Below the pieces are notes generated by a model. That model was given only the letters and a program-made list of their open reading frames with translations, was not told the origin of the DNA and made no database searches. Below, in pieces: positions 8,252 through 18,056 of a DNA stretch of 64,000 bases. Numbering within the stretch: the first letter of the stretch is position 1; each line of letters starts with the position of its first letter. Source of the DNA: Amycolatopsis azurea DSM 43854. GTDB taxonomy: Bacteria; Actinomycetota; Actinomycetes; Mycobacteriales; Pseudonocardiaceae. The stretch is from positions 1 through 64,000 of the forward strand of contig NZ_MUXN01000011.1 in the NCBI RefSeq assembly GCF_001995215.1. The letters are read 5' to 3'. The position numbers and the translations under genes are program-made.

Positions 8252-9103
8252 GTGATCGTCGGATACGTCTTCGCGCTGGTGGCGGCGCTGGCCTCGGGTG
8301 GCGGCTCGGTGCTGGAGTCGATCGGAGTCCGCCGCGCGGGTGCCTATGGAGGCAGCGCGCTCGAACTGGTGCGTCTGCGCCGCCAGTGGATCTACTTCCT
8401 GGGCATCGGCGTCGACCTGGTCGGCTTCGCCTGCGCGGCCGCCGCGTTGCAGCGGCTGCCGCTGTTCCTCGTCCAGTCGGTGCTCGCGTTCAGCGTCGGC
8501 GTGACAGCCGCGATCTCCGCGTTCCTGGGCAGCCGTTTGGCGGCGTCGGGCTGGGCCGCGCTGGGAGTCGGGGCGGTCGGCCTGGTCTTGCTGGGACTTT
8601 CGGCGCAGCCGGGACCCGCCAAGGTGCTTCCGGCGGCGTGGCGCTGGGTCCTGCCCGCGATGGCGCTGTTCGTCGGGGCGATCGCGTGGTATTTCAGGCG
8701 CTTCGACCGCCCCTGGGCAGCGCAGGTGCTCGGCTTCGCGACGGGAGTCGGCTTCAGCGTGGTCGGCGTCTCGGCACGCACCCTGAACCTGTCGACCTCG
8801 GGCTGGGGGATACTGGTGGAACCGGCCGTGTGGGCGATGATCCTCAACGGCCTGGCCGCGGCGGTCGCTTTCGCCCTGGCCTTGCAGAAGGGCGGCGCGA
8901 CGGCGGTCAACGCGATCATGTTCACCACGAACACGGCGCTGTCCTCGGTCATCGGCCTGGTCTTCCTCGACGACCGCGTCCGCGACGGCTTCATCACCTT
9001 CACGATCACCGGCCTGATCCTGGCCATGTCAGGTGCGATCGTCACCGCCCACTACGCCACCCAGGCCAAGGAACCTTTGGGGGTGGCACGGACGGTCTCA
9101 TGA
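8252..9103 (+). CDS. DMT-superfamily membrane protein
   Basis: A 283-residue protein of about nine to ten hydrophobic segments with the tandem-repeat layout of the DMT (EamA/NIPA-like) transporters. It starts at GTG (MIVGYVFALVAALASGGGSVLESIGVRR). Motifs such as FLGSRLAASGWAALGVGAVGLV and the second-half ITGLILAMSGAIV match the fold, but the substrate is unknown. It ends 6 bases inside the opposing glycosyltransferase stop region. Confidence 0.75.
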   Translation: MIVGYVFALVAALASGGGSVLESIGVRRAGAYGGSALELVRLRRQWIYFLGIGVDLVGFACAAAALQRLPLFLVQSVLAFSVGVTAAISAFLGSRLAASGWAALGVGAVGLVLLGLSAQPGPAKVLPAAWRWVLPAMALFVGAIAWYFRRFDRPWAAQVLGFATGVGFSVVGVSARTLNLSTSGWGILVEPAVWAMILNGLAAAVAFALALQKGGATAVNAIMFTTNTALSSVIGLVFLDDRVRDGFITFTITGLILAMSGAIVTAHYATQAKEPLGVARTVS

Positions 9104-10267
9104 GTGGTGGTTCGCGTACTCCGCCAGCTTTTCCAGGATCGACGCGGGGTCCGGCATCGCCGCGATCCGCGCGGCGAGGGACACGGCGGAATCGCGGTAA
9201 GCGGGATCGGTGAGCACCGTGCGGACGGCGTCGCGGATCCCGCTCAGGGTGGGGGAGCCCGGATCGGTGAGCACACCGGCTCCCGCGCCGGCGACCTGGG
9301 CGGCCATGTCGAACTGATCCGTGGCCAGCGGCGAGACCACCAGCGGCACGCCGTGCGCGAGCGAACCCAGTACGGTGCCCGAGCCCGCGTGACAGACGAC
9401 GGCGTCGACGTGGGGAAGTATTCGTTGCTGCGGAAGGAAGTTCTCGATCCGCACCTCGGCGGGCTGTGCGCCGAACCGGTTTCGGTCGCCGTCCCGGCCG
9501 ATCGTCGCGATGACGTCGACCTCCTCGCCGTGCAACGCGGAGATCATGGTCTCCAGCACCCCGGGCCGGGTGTTGTGCGAGGTCCCCGCCGTGACGTAGA
9601 CGGTCTTGCCGTGCTGTAGTCCGTCGAAGACGTACGGGCGTTTTCCCGGCGAGGGAAGGATTCCCTCCGGGCGGATCGGCAGTCGGACCGGGTGATCCCA
9701 GGTTGTTTCCCGTGGCCGCAACGCTTCCGGCCAGATGTCCAGATACGGAACGGTTTCGTGCTCGGGGAACCGGTCGAGTCCGAAGCGCCGCACGATCGGG
9801 TCGAGCGCCTGCCACCCGCCCGCCATGATCGAGGCTGGTTTCGGCGGTCCGATGCCGTGCACCACGTACGGCAGTCCGGCGATCGCCGCCGCGGCGGGCG
9901 CGGCGAACTCGGCGGCACCCGCGACCACCAGATCGGGCCGGTGCTCCCGGATCGAGGCCAGCATGCCGTCCACTCGCGGTCCGGCCCCGGTCTCGGCCAT
10001 CACGGTGACCACGTACGCCAGCTTTTCGTCCGGCGACATCACGGCGAGTTCGGCGGGCGAATACCTGCCCCAGGCCTGACGGGCCGCCGCTTCGTCGACC
10101 TGTCCGTCCACACCGATCGTCGGCAGGCCGGACGCCCGCGAGTGCTCGACAGCGCCCGGCCCGGTCGCGAACACGACGTCGTGCCCGCGATCCCGCGCCG
10201 CCACGGCCAACGGCAGCAAGGGGGCGATGTGGCTGTATCCCGCTCCGGCGGAGAAGAACAGACGCAT
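9098..10267 (-). CDS. UGT/MGT-type glycosyltransferase
   Basis: A 389-residue GT-B enzyme of the macrolide-glycosyltransferase group. The N-terminal domain starts MRLFFSAGAGYSHIAPLLPLA (acceptor side); the C-terminal donor-binding signature is CHAGSGTVLGSLAHGVPLVV followed by PLATDQFDMA (about residues 300-335). Such enzymes move a sugar from a nucleotide donor to a hydrophobic acceptor, either building or inactivating an antibiotic. No sugar-biosynthesis genes are nearby, so detoxification or decoration of a scavenged compound is more likely than a biosynthetic cluster role (inference). Confidence 0.85.
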   Translation of the reverse strand: MRLFFSAGAGYSHIAPLLPLAVAARDRGHDVVFATGPGAVEHSRASGLPTIGVDGQVDEAAARQAWGRYSPAELAVMSPDEKLAYVVTVMAETGAGPRVDGMLASIREHRPDLVVAGAAEFAAPAAAAIAGLPYVVHGIGPPKPASIMAGGWQALDPIVRRFGLDRFPEHETVPYLDIWPEALRPRETTWDHPVRLPIRPEGILPSPGKRPYVFDGLQHGKTVYVTAGTSHNTRPGVLETMISALHGEEVDVIATIGRDGDRNRFGAQPAEVRIENFLPQQRILPHVDAVVCHAGSGTVLGSLAHGVPLVVSPLATDQFDMAAQVAGAGAGVLTDPGSPTLSGIRDAVRTVLTDPAYRDSAVSLAARIAAMPDPASILEKLAEYANHHS

Positions 10268-10311
10268 CGCCGAAGGCTACTGCCTGGCGTCCGCGGACTC
10301 GACCGGCTTCG

Positions 10312-10728
10312 TCATTCGCCGTGCTTTCCGGGGGCGGCGCTGCCGGAGTACTCGCCGAGGTCGGAGACCAGTTTGGTCAGTTCGGCGTCGTTGTCGTAGC
10401 GGCGCTGGTGCAGTTCGGCGATCTTCGCGGCCATGTCCGGGTCCTCGTCGTCGGTGACATCGAAGGACGCGAACTTGTCGACCAGCGGGAGACCGACCCG
10501 GTCGGTGTTCCGGTGCGCCGGGTGGATGAGGTATTCCCAGTAGCCGTCGAGGTCTTCGAGCACGAAGACGGCGCCCCAGGTGTACTCGCCGCCGAAATCG
10601 CGCCCGACGACGAAGGACTTCACGGACGGGATGACCCGGCCCTGGTTGCGCAGGCTCTCCAACGCCTCCTCGACCTGCTCGGGCGAGGCGTCGGGGCGGA
10701 GGGTGAACCGGTTGCCGTGGTAGATCAT
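10312..10728 (-). CDS. Dabb-type (stress-responsive A/B barrel) protein
   Basis: A 138-residue protein beginning MIYHGNRFTLRPDASPEQVEEALESL, with VKSFVVGRDFGGEYTWGAVFVLED and YLIHPAHR: the dimeric ferredoxin-like alpha/beta barrel called Dabb. Members act as small cyclases or as general stress proteins. It is translationally coupled (TGATG) to the MFS gene before it, suggesting they share a job in export or handling of one compound. Confidence 0.8.
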   Translation of the reverse strand: MIYHGNRFTLRPDASPEQVEEALESLRNQGRVIPSVKSFVVGRDFGGEYTWGAVFVLEDLDGYWEYLIHPAHRNTDRVGLPLVDKFASFDVTDDEDPDMAAKIAELHQRRYDNDAELTKLVSDLGEYSGSAAPGKHGE

Positions 10729-11930
10729 CAGATTTCCTTTCGGTTTTTCGAAGTGGACTGGGAGCGCAGGGCGGCGAGCGCCGCTCCGGCTCCCATCGCG
10801 ACGCCGGTCCAGGTGAAGGTGCCGGCGATGCCGATGGTCTGGACGAGCGGTTGGACGATCAGCGGGGAGAGGAACTGGCCGAGGAAGATCCCGGTGACCA
10901 GGCCGCTGAGCACGCGGCCGCGGTTTTCGGGCCCGGCGAACCCGGCCAGGCGCAGGTTGAGGTTGGGGACCACGAAGCCGACGCCGAGTCCGCCGACGAG
11001 GAGCCCGGCCAAGACCTGGACGACGGTGTCCGCGGTGCCGACCAGCAGCCAGCCTGCGCCCAGGAGCGCGACGCTGAGCGTGGTGATCGCGGTGGAGCTC
11101 AGCCGCCGGCGCAGGCGGGGGAAGGCCAGCGCCCCGGCGACACTGGTCAGCGTGCTCCCGGCGACGACCGCGCCGATGACGGCGGGCCCGCTTCCGAAGC
11201 CCTCCAGCAGGAACGGCAGCTGCGTCGGCGCCATGTAGAACACCAGCGTCGCGACCAGCGCCAGAACGTAGACGCCGAGGATGTGGCCGGGCAGCGCGGT
11301 TTTCCCGCCGTCGCTCGCCGGGGCCGGGACGCTCCGGCGCGGTTCGCGGAGGGAGACGATCGCGAACACCGCCACGATCGCCGAAGCCGAGTAGATCCAG
11401 AACGGCGCGTGCCAGTCCGTGGCGGCCAGCACACCGGCGAGCGGCAGGAACACGACCCCGCCCAGGCTCGCGAACGCCTGCTGCAGCCCGAGGAACGACG
11501 CGCGGCTCTGGCCGGAGAACCAGTCGGTGATCAGCGTGCTGACCGCCGTCATGATCCCGCCGACGGCGAGCCCCAGCACGGCGCGCGTGACCAGCAGCAG
11601 GTAGAGGTCGTCGACGAAGAACCCCGCCGTCCCGGAGATCGCGTACAGCACCAGGCCGGTGACGAGCAGCGGGCGACGGCCGAGGCGGTCGGCGGCGAGT
11701 CCGGAGAACGGCGCGGAGATCGCGATGGCCAGGGAGGTCACCGTCAGCGCCAGTTTGACCAGCAGACCCGCGCCCGGCGTCCCGGCGAAAACCGTCTTCA
11801 TGGCGGGCAGGCTGGGCGCGATGACGGCCGCCGCCATGATCGTCAACGCCGCCGCGGCCAGCACCGTGCCGCGCGCCAGGCGGGTCGGGGGCCGGGCGGT
11901 GCCGGGCTCGGGGGCGGCTCTGTTCGTCAC
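10728..11930 (-). CDS. MFS transporter
   Basis: A 400-residue major-facilitator protein with 12 predicted helices. The loop 2-3 motif is present as GLAADRLGRRPLL and the second-half counterpart FPRLRRRLS is weaker. It looks like a DHA1-type drug/proton antiporter. It starts MTNRAAPEPGTARPPTRLARGT and is followed, with a one-base TGATG overlap, by the Dabb gene. It is divergent from the LuxR regulator at 11999, which may control it. Confidence 0.85.
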   Translation of the reverse strand: MTNRAAPEPGTARPPTRLARGTVLAAAALTIMAAAVIAPSLPAMKTVFAGTPGAGLLVKLALTVTSLAIAISAPFSGLAADRLGRRPLLVTGLVLYAISGTAGFFVDDLYLLLVTRAVLGLAVGGIMTAVSTLITDWFSGQSRASFLGLQQAFASLGGVVFLPLAGVLAATDWHAPFWIYSASAIVAVFAIVSLREPRRSVPAPASDGGKTALPGHILGVYVLALVATLVFYMAPTQLPFLLEGFGSGPAVIGAVVAGSTLTSVAGALAFPRLRRRLSSTAITTLSVALLGAGWLLVGTADTVVQVLAGLLVGGLGVGFVVPNLNLRLAGFAGPENRGRVLSGLVTGIFLGQFLSPLIVQPLVQTIGIAGTFTWTGVAMGAGAALAALRSQSTSKNRKEI

Positions 11931-11998
11931 CTCGCCAATTTCGCAGTGGCGGGCGGTCGTTCGCGTCGGTGAAAATCGCCTAGTTTACCTTCGCGGGT

Positions 11999-14662
11999 AT
12001 GCCGACGCCTCAGCCGCTCGTGGGCAGGACCGACGAGATCGCCGCCCTCGACCACCTGGTCGCCGCCGCCCGCCACGGTGACGGCGGCGCGCTGGTGCTC
12101 CACGGCGAGCCGGGGATCGGCAAGAGCGCCCTGCTGGACCACGTCCGGCGCGGCGCCACGGACTTCCGGGTCGTCGAGGCCTCCGGGTCGGAGTTCGAGA
12201 CGGAGTTGCCGTTCGCCGCCCTGCATCAGTTGTGCGTGCCGGTGCTGGGGCATCTCGACGAACTGTCCGCCTCACACCGGGAGGCGCTCCAGGTCGCGTT
12301 CGGACTCGGGTCCGGGACGCCGGATCTGTTCCGGATCGGCCTCGCGACCCTGGACCTGCTGTCCTGTGCGGCCAGGCGAAGCCCGGTGCTGTGCGTGATC
12401 GACGACGCCCACTGGCTGGACGACGCTTCGGTGAAGGCACTGACCTTCCTCGCCCGCCGGATCACGGCCGAGCCGGTCGCGATGGTGTTCGCGGCCCGCG
12501 ACGACGGCGGTCTCGACGCCCTCCCTGGCCTGGCGGTCCCTGGGCTGGGGGACGCCGACGCGCGGACGTTGCTCGCGGTGGACGGCCTCGCGACGATCGA
12601 CCCGAGGGTCCGGGACCGCGTCCTCGCCGAAGCACGCGGGAACCCGCTGGCACTGCTCGAACTGCCCAAGTCCGGCGGGTTCGCGCTGCCCGACACGTCA
12701 TCGTTGCCGAGCCGGATCGAGCGCGGTTTCGTGTCGAGGCTGGCCGGGCTGCCCGTCGGCGCCCGTTCGCTGCTGACGCTCGCGAGCGCGGATCCGACCG
12801 GGAATCCCGCCTTGTTGTGGGCCGCGGCGCGGGAACTGGGCGCCGAAGTCGAGGCGGGCGCGGGTGCGGCGGAGTCGTCGGGTTTGGTCGAATTCTCGAC
12901 GCGGGTGCGCTTCTGCCATCCGCTCGCCCGCTCGGCCGTGTACCGGGCCGCTCCGGCCGGTGAACGCCGCCGGGCCCACCGCGCACTGGCGAGCGTGACC
13001 GATCCCGAGGCCGATCCGGACCGGCGGGTCTGGCATCTCGCGCAGGCGGGCACCGGGCCGGACGACGACCTCGCCGCCGAACTGGCCCGGTCCGCGTCCC
13101 GTGCGCAGGCACGCGGCGGAGTCGCGGCGGCCGCGGCGTTCCTGGAACGGGCGGCCGCGCTGTCGCTGGACCCCGGCGCGCGGACCGGGCACACACTCGC
13201 CGCGGTGCGGGCGAAACTCGGCGCGGGCGCCACCGACGCGGCGGCCGAGTTGCTCACGACCGTGGAGGCCCTGGACGACCGCACGCTCGCGAAGGTCGAC
13301 ACGCTGCGTGGTCAGATCGCCTTCGCGAGGCACACCGACGACAACGGCGCGGACTTCATGCTCCGCGCGGCACGACGCGTCGCCGCGCTGGATCCGGAGT
13401 GGTCCCGCGAATGCTTCCTGGACGCGCTGGAGGCGAGCCTGCTCGTCGGCCGGGCGAGCGGGATCATGGACACGGTGGTGCGCCAGGCGCGTTCGGCGCC
13501 GCCCGCGCCACGGCCACCGGACATCCTCGACGCGTTGATCCTGCTGACCACCGAGGGACACCGGGCGGCCGTTCCCTTGCTACAACGCGTCTTGGCCGAC
13601 AGTCCGATGTGGACTCGGCGGCCCGCGCTGGCGACGATGGTCGCCGCCGAACTCTGGGACATGGGGAGCCACGCGAGGATCGTCGACTGGCTGATGGGCA
13701 CCGCGCGGGAAACCGGCTCGCCGCACACCCTCCGGCTCGGCCTCGCCCAGGTCGCCATGACCGCCGTGCTCACCGGCGACCCCGGGAAGGCGATGTCGGC
13801 CATCGCCGAGGAGGAAGCGATCGCGGACGCGCTCGGTGTCCCGAGCCTCCTGTATCCGCGGTTGCACCTGACCGCGTCGCGCGGGCGCCGCGAGGAAGGG
13901 CTTGCCCTGTTCGAGAAGGCCACCTCCAGCGGTATCGGCCAGATGACCGCCAACGTCCACTGGGCGGCGGCGGTGCTGAACAACGGTCTCGCCGACTATC
14001 CGGCCGCGCTGGCCGCGGCCCGGCAGGCGACGGAACCGGGGGACCTCTTCCTCGCGGGAGTCGCGCTGCCCGAACTGGTCGAGGCCGCCGTCCGCTGCGG
14101 TGAGCGCGAATCGGCGATGTCCGCGCTGGAATCCCTGACCGAGCGCACCACTCCCAGCGGTACGCCGTGGGGACTCGGCGTCACCGCGTACGCACGAGCG
14201 CTGGTGACCGGTGCTGAAAACGACTACATGGAAGCGGTCCGGTGTCTGGCCGAGAGTCCGCTGGTCCCGTACCGGGCCAGGGCTCACCTGCTCTACGGCG
14301 AGTGGCTGCGCCGCGAAGGCAGGCGGCGGGACGCGCGTGAACACCTCCGCGCCGCCCATGAACTGTCGTCCAGCGCGGGCATGGAGGCCTTCACGCGGCG
14401 AGCCGCCGACGAACTGCGGGCCACCGGGGAGGTCGCGCGCGGCCGGTCCGCGTCCGGCCACGTCGAACTCACCCTGCAGGAGGTGCACATCGCCCGCCTG
14501 GTCGCCACCGGCGCGACGTCCAAAGAGGTCGCCGCGCGGCTCTTCCTGAGTCCGCGGACGGTGGACGCCCACCTGCGCAACATCTTCCGCAAGCTCGGGA
14601 TCACCTCGCGACGGCAACTGCGGGACCTGCCGGATCCGGAGATCATCGGTACCGGACGGTAG
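11999..14662 (+). CDS. LAL-type LuxR transcriptional regulator (ATP-binding)
   Basis: An 887-residue large ATP-binding LuxR regulator. Walker A GEPGIGKSALL (about residues 35-45), Walker B LCVIDDAHWLD (about 131-141), a long helical/TPR-like middle that senses a ligand, and a C-terminal LuxR helix-turn-helix (LTLQEVHIARLVATGATSKEVA to RTVDAHLRNIFRKLGI). STAND-type ATPases of this kind act as pathway activators. It is divergent from the MFS/Dabb operon (68 bases), a plausible target. Confidence 0.88.
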   Translation: MPTPQPLVGRTDEIAALDHLVAAARHGDGGALVLHGEPGIGKSALLDHVRRGATDFRVVEASGSEFETELPFAALHQLCVPVLGHLDELSASHREALQVAFGLGSGTPDLFRIGLATLDLLSCAARRSPVLCVIDDAHWLDDASVKALTFLARRITAEPVAMVFAARDDGGLDALPGLAVPGLGDADARTLLAVDGLATIDPRVRDRVLAEARGNPLALLELPKSGGFALPDTSSLPSRIERGFVSRLAGLPVGARSLLTLASADPTGNPALLWAAARELGAEVEAGAGAAESSGLVEFSTRVRFCHPLARSAVYRAAPAGERRRAHRALASVTDPEADPDRRVWHLAQAGTGPDDDLAAELARSASRAQARGGVAAAAAFLERAAALSLDPGARTGHTLAAVRAKLGAGATDAAAELLTTVEALDDRTLAKVDTLRGQIAFARHTDDNGADFMLRAARRVAALDPEWSRECFLDALEASLLVGRASGIMDTVVRQARSAPPAPRPPDILDALILLTTEGHRAAVPLLQRVLADSPMWTRRPALATMVAAELWDMGSHARIVDWLMGTARETGSPHTLRLGLAQVAMTAVLTGDPGKAMSAIAEEEAIADALGVPSLLYPRLHLTASRGRREEGLALFEKATSSGIGQMTANVHWAAAVLNNGLADYPAALAAARQATEPGDLFLAGVALPELVEAAVRCGERESAMSALESLTERTTPSGTPWGLGVTAYARALVTGAENDYMEAVRCLAESPLVPYRARAHLLYGEWLRREGRRRDAREHLRAAHELSSSAGMEAFTRRAADELRATGEVARGRSASGHVELTLQEVHIARLVATGATSKEVAARLFLSPRTVDAHLRNIFRKLGITSRRQLRDLPDPEIIGTGR

Positions 14663-14700
14663 ACGGTGATCGAGCGCGGCGAACTGCTAGCTTCCGCGTC

Positions 14701-15642
14701 ATGGTGGACGACAGCGACAGCAAGCCCTTCCGGACGCTGGTGACCGATGCCGAGAGCGGCCTGCTCCTGTTCGGCATCACGCCGCCCCGCCTGAGCACGG
14801 CTCCCGAACGGATCCGGGAGATCACCGAGGCCACCCTGGGACGCTTGGCCGACCTCGACGTGGACGGTCTGGCGCTTTACGACATCGACGACGAAAGCGA
14901 CCGCAATCCGGCGGAGCGGCCGTTTCCGTACCTGCCGACCATGGATCCCGCCGCCTACCATTCGGAGTACCTCGACGGGTGGGACCGCCCCGCGATCATC
15001 TACCGGTGCGTCGGCAAATACTCCGGGGACGAACTGCGGACCTGGCTACGGACCGCGGATCCGGACCAGGTGCACGGTGTCTTCGTCGGTGCCTCCTCGA
15101 AAGGCAAGCCGGTGCTGACCAGCTTGTCCGAGGCGCAGGACCTGCGCCGGGACATCCGTCCGGAGCTGCTCCTCGGCGGCGTCGCCATCACCGAACGCCC
15201 CGAGGAGCATCTGCGGCTGGTCCGCAAGCAGGAAGCCGGCTGCGCGTACTTCATCTCGCAGGTCGTCTACAACGCGGACGCGGCGAAAAGCATGGTCTCC
15301 GACTACTTCTACGGCTGCCTGGAGAGGCGACTCACGCCGAAGCCGGTGTTCTTCACGCTCTCGGTGTGCGGGTCGATGAAGACGCTGGCGTTCCTCAAGT
15401 GGCTCGGCGTCGATGTCCCGCGCTGGCTCGAGAACTCCCTGCGCCACGCGGACGACACGCTGGCCGAATCCTACGAGCACTGTGTGGCGACCGCGCGGGA
15501 CTTGGCCGCGTTCTGCCGCAAGCTCGGCATGCCGTTCGGGTTCCTCGTCGAGAGCGTGTCCATCCGCAAGGTCGAGATCGAGGCATCGGTCGCCCTCGCC
15601 GGCGAGTTGAGCCGGGTGCTCGGACGCGCCGGCCGGGTTTGA
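14701..15642 (+). CDS. Methylenetetrahydrofolate reductase-like protein
   Basis: A 313-residue protein with the FAD-linked MTHFR fold: FGITPPR near the N-terminus, VDGLALYDIDDESDR in a position like the ...YDI..E.R stretch of the family, GGVAITERPEEH, and CAYFISQVVYNADAAK (matching the MTHFR ...FFITQ.ffd... signature). This group is divergent from housekeeping MetF and is often annotated only as methylenetetrahydrofolate reductase-like. It lies alone after the LuxR gene. The substrate is not certain. Confidence 0.65.
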   Translation: MVDDSDSKPFRTLVTDAESGLLLFGITPPRLSTAPERIREITEATLGRLADLDVDGLALYDIDDESDRNPAERPFPYLPTMDPAAYHSEYLDGWDRPAIIYRCVGKYSGDELRTWLRTADPDQVHGVFVGASSKGKPVLTSLSEAQDLRRDIRPELLLGGVAITERPEEHLRLVRKQEAGCAYFISQVVYNADAAKSMVSDYFYGCLERRLTPKPVFFTLSVCGSMKTLAFLKWLGVDVPRWLENSLRHADDTLAESYEHCVATARDLAAFCRKLGMPFGFLVESVSIRKVEIEASVALAGELSRVLGRAGRV

Positions 15643-15654
15643 CATGCTGCCGGT

Positions 15655-16605
15655 GTGGCACCAACGGAAACCCGGCCTGTTCAGGCGTCGACCGGTCAGG
15701 CGAGAGGGCTGGTCCTGGTGTGCCTGGCCGGCGTGCTCTGGGGCACGATCGGTCCGGCCATCCCGGTCGTCCACGACGCTTCGGGTCTCTCGCCGCTGAC
15801 CATCGGCGGGTACCGTGCCTTCGTCGCCGTCGTCGTCCTGCTGATCGCCGCCGCCGCGATGCGCCGGTCGCGCGACTGCGCGCGGCTCGGACGGCGGCAT
15901 TGGCGGCGCGTGACCGCGGTCGGGGTTTCGACGGCGCTCTTCCAGCTGTTCTTCTTCGTGGCCGTCCTGTGGACCGGGGTGAGCGTCACCACCGTGGTGT
16001 GTCTGGGATTCGCGCCGGTGCTGTTGCTGATCACGGGCAGTGTCCGGCGTAGCCGCCGTCCTTCCGCGGGCCAGTTCCTCACGGTCACGGTCGCGGTGAC
16101 CGGGCTTCTGCTGGTCAGCGTCGTCGGCAGCCCCGGCGGCGAAGCGCCGCACCCGGTCGCGGGAGTGCTCGCCGCACTCGTGTCCGGAACCGCCTACGCG
16201 TTCTCCGCCGAAGCCGCCGCGCCGCTGTCACTGCGGCTCGACACGCTGACCATGACCACGACGACCACCTGCGTCGCCGCGATGGTCCTCGTTCCCGCCG
16301 GACTGATCGTGCCGCTGGCGAGCGGTGACGGGATCTGGACCACCGACCTCGGCTCGTGGGCGCTGATCGGCTACCTCGGGGCGGTGACGATGGCGCTCGC
16401 CTACGCGCTGCTGTTCACCGGCCTGCGGACCACACCCAGCGGCGCGGCGGTGGTGGCGACCCTGCTCGAGCCGGTCACCGCGGTCGTGATCGCCGTCGTC
16501 TTCCTGGGGGAGCGGCTGACGATGGCCGGTGTCGTGGGCGTCGTGCTGATCATGGCCGCGATCGGCAGCCTCGGGCGTAACTCGAAGGAACCGGCACCGC
16601 AGTGA
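15655..16605 (+). CDS. EamA-family (DMT) transporter
   Basis: A 316-residue ten-helix membrane protein with two EamA repeats (LVCLAGVLWGTIGPAIPVVHDA and AGVLAALVSGTAYAFSAEAAAP). GTG start at 15655, 12 bases after the previous stop, so probably cotranscribed with the MTHFR-like gene. These export small metabolites such as amino acids or nucleoside products; the substrate is unknown. Confidence 0.85.
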   Translation: MAPTETRPVQASTGQARGLVLVCLAGVLWGTIGPAIPVVHDASGLSPLTIGGYRAFVAVVVLLIAAAAMRRSRDCARLGRRHWRRVTAVGVSTALFQLFFFVAVLWTGVSVTTVVCLGFAPVLLLITGSVRRSRRPSAGQFLTVTVAVTGLLLVSVVGSPGGEAPHPVAGVLAALVSGTAYAFSAEAAAPLSLRLDTLTMTTTTTCVAAMVLVPAGLIVPLASGDGIWTTDLGSWALIGYLGAVTMALAYALLFTGLRTTPSGAAVVATLLEPVTAVVIAVVFLGERLTMAGVVGVVLIMAAIGSLGRNSKEPAPQ

Positions 16606-16630
16606 CACCCCGTTGGGCATGCTGGGATCG

Positions 16631-17239
16631 CTACCACTGCGCGCCGGGAGTGTGCGGGGTCGGGTTGAAATCGGTCCGGTTGTTGTCGCTGTCCCAGCTC
16701 AGGTAATTGCGGGAAATCGACAGACCCGGCGGTGGCGTGCTCGCGGGCTGTCCTTCCCGAAGACAAGGCGTTTCGGGCGGGGGTGCCCAGCCGGCCGTGT
16801 CGACCCGGCGGCCGGTGGTGTCGAGCAGAACCACCGCCCCGGCGCGGGTGGGAATGAGATCACCGGTGTTGCCTACCGGGATGACGTTGGTCGGATCCTG
16901 GATGCTGCCGGAGAAGTTCTGTCCTATCAGGACCAAGTACTGCCCGACCGAGTTCATCGGTTGCAGTACCAGTCCTTGGAAAAGGAACACGGTTTCGGCA
17001 GGGACGCAGCTCAACGAGTAGAACTGCAGCCTGAAGCCACTGAGGTCCACGGGAATCGTGCTGACGTTGCGCAGTTCGAGGTACTCGTCCAACGCCCCGG
17101 CCGTTCCTTGGGTGGAGACCTCGTTGATCAGCACCGTGGTCGACACCCGGGGAGTGAGATCCCGGGCGTTCGACGGGGGCGCGGTGACGAGGGACAGGGC
17201 GAGCACGCCGAGCACGCCGCTGACGAGATGGCGGATCAT
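16631..17239 (-). CDS. Secreted lamin-tail domain protein (copy 1)
   Basis: A 202-residue protein if started at ATG 17239, which has a GAGGGGAAACC ribosome site and gives a signal peptide (HLVSGVLGVLALSLVTAPPSNA). The mature part is a lamin-tail (LTD) fold: VLINEVSTQG, DEYLELRNVS, DLSGFRLQFYS, GQYLVLIGQNFSG. It ends in DSDNNRTDF, which is shared with the copies at 58.2 and 59.3 kb. Three Cys-containing loops suggest disulfides. LTD domains are often attached to nucleases or S-layer proteins, but here the domain stands alone. Confidence 0.82.
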   Translation of the reverse strand: MIRHLVSGVLGVLALSLVTAPPSNARDLTPRVSTTVLINEVSTQGTAGALDEYLELRNVSTIPVDLSGFRLQFYSLSCVPAETVFLFQGLVLQPMNSVGQYLVLIGQNFSGSIQDPTNVIPVGNTGDLIPTRAGAVVLLDTTGRRVDTAGWAPPPETPCLREGQPASTPPPGLSISRNYLSWDSDNNRTDFNPTPHTPGAQW

Positions 17240-17360
17240 GGTTTCCCCTCTGTTCGCTGATTGTCGCGTTTCCCATACTGGGAGCGGGAAAAGTGGCGTA
17301 CAAGGGGCCAATTCCGCTTCGCACATGTTGCGGCTTCGGGGGTGGGCCTAGAGTCGTGGC

Positions 17361-17957
17361 ATGAGATGGCGGGCAGGGGCGGCGATTGCCGGGGCACTCG
17401 TCCTGGGCTGGGGAGAATGGGCGAACCGGCGTTGGTCTCGTGCTCTCGTGGGGCACGGTCGTGGCGTTTCCGAAGCGGTCGTGGTGCTGGGATACCGGAA
17501 TCCCCAAGCGACAGCGAATATCGTCAACCGCTGGCGAGTTCGTGCCGGCCTTCGTTCTGTCACCGCCCACAGCGGGGACACGTGCGTGATCTTCAGCGGT
17601 GGCTCGACCACCGGAGGTGCTTCGGAGGCCCAGTTGATGGCCGACTACGCGAAGTCCGTGCTCGGGTTCGACGGCACTGTGCTCCTCGAAGAGCGCAGCA
17701 GGACGACATGGGAGAACGTCACGAACGTGATCCCGCTGATCGAGGACGTCGACCGCGTCAAGATCGTCTCCCAGCCGGCTCACGCGCTCAAGGCTCGCGC
17801 GTATCTGCGTCGGCAGCGTCCCGATCTCGCCAAAAGGCTCGTGCCCGCGGACGACTACCGGCTCGGCGAATGGCTGATCGTCAAGCCGCTTCTCGCTTTG
17901 TACGGGCTGTGGACGCTGCGCGGCCTCGAAGACGACGAGCGGAAGAACTCGCTTTAG
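17361..17957 (+). CDS. YdcF/SanA-family (DUF218) protein
   Basis: A 198-residue protein with an N-terminal hydrophobic anchor (about 6-20) and the DUF218 motifs VVVLGYRNP (family: A-V-V-L-G), IFSGGSTTGGASEAQLMADY, LEERSRTTWENV and KIVSQPAHALKARAYLRR. Related ElyC/SanA/YdcF proteins act in envelope metabolism and antibiotic tolerance in other bacteria. Divergent from the lamin-tail gene. Confidence 0.85.
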   Translation: MRWRAGAAIAGALVLGWGEWANRRWSRALVGHGRGVSEAVVVLGYRNPQATANIVNRWRVRAGLRSVTAHSGDTCVIFSGGSTTGGASEAQLMADYAKSVLGFDGTVLLEERSRTTWENVTNVIPLIEDVDRVKIVSQPAHALKARAYLRRQRPDLAKRLVPADDYRLGEWLIVKPLLALYGLWTLRGLEDDERKNSL

Positions 17958-18056
17958 GCGTTGGATGAGCAGAAATCCACACAGTTCCCGTCGGTGACAG
18001 CGGTTTGCCAGCGTCGTGTGCGGGTTCTGGCAGTGGGTGGCGGCAGCCTGCCGGTC

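Noticed and set aside
8209..9213. 334-codon plus-strand frame overlapping the DMT gene
   Set aside because: It is in another frame of the same strand with Arg/Gly-rich composition; the DMT frame has clear membrane segments.
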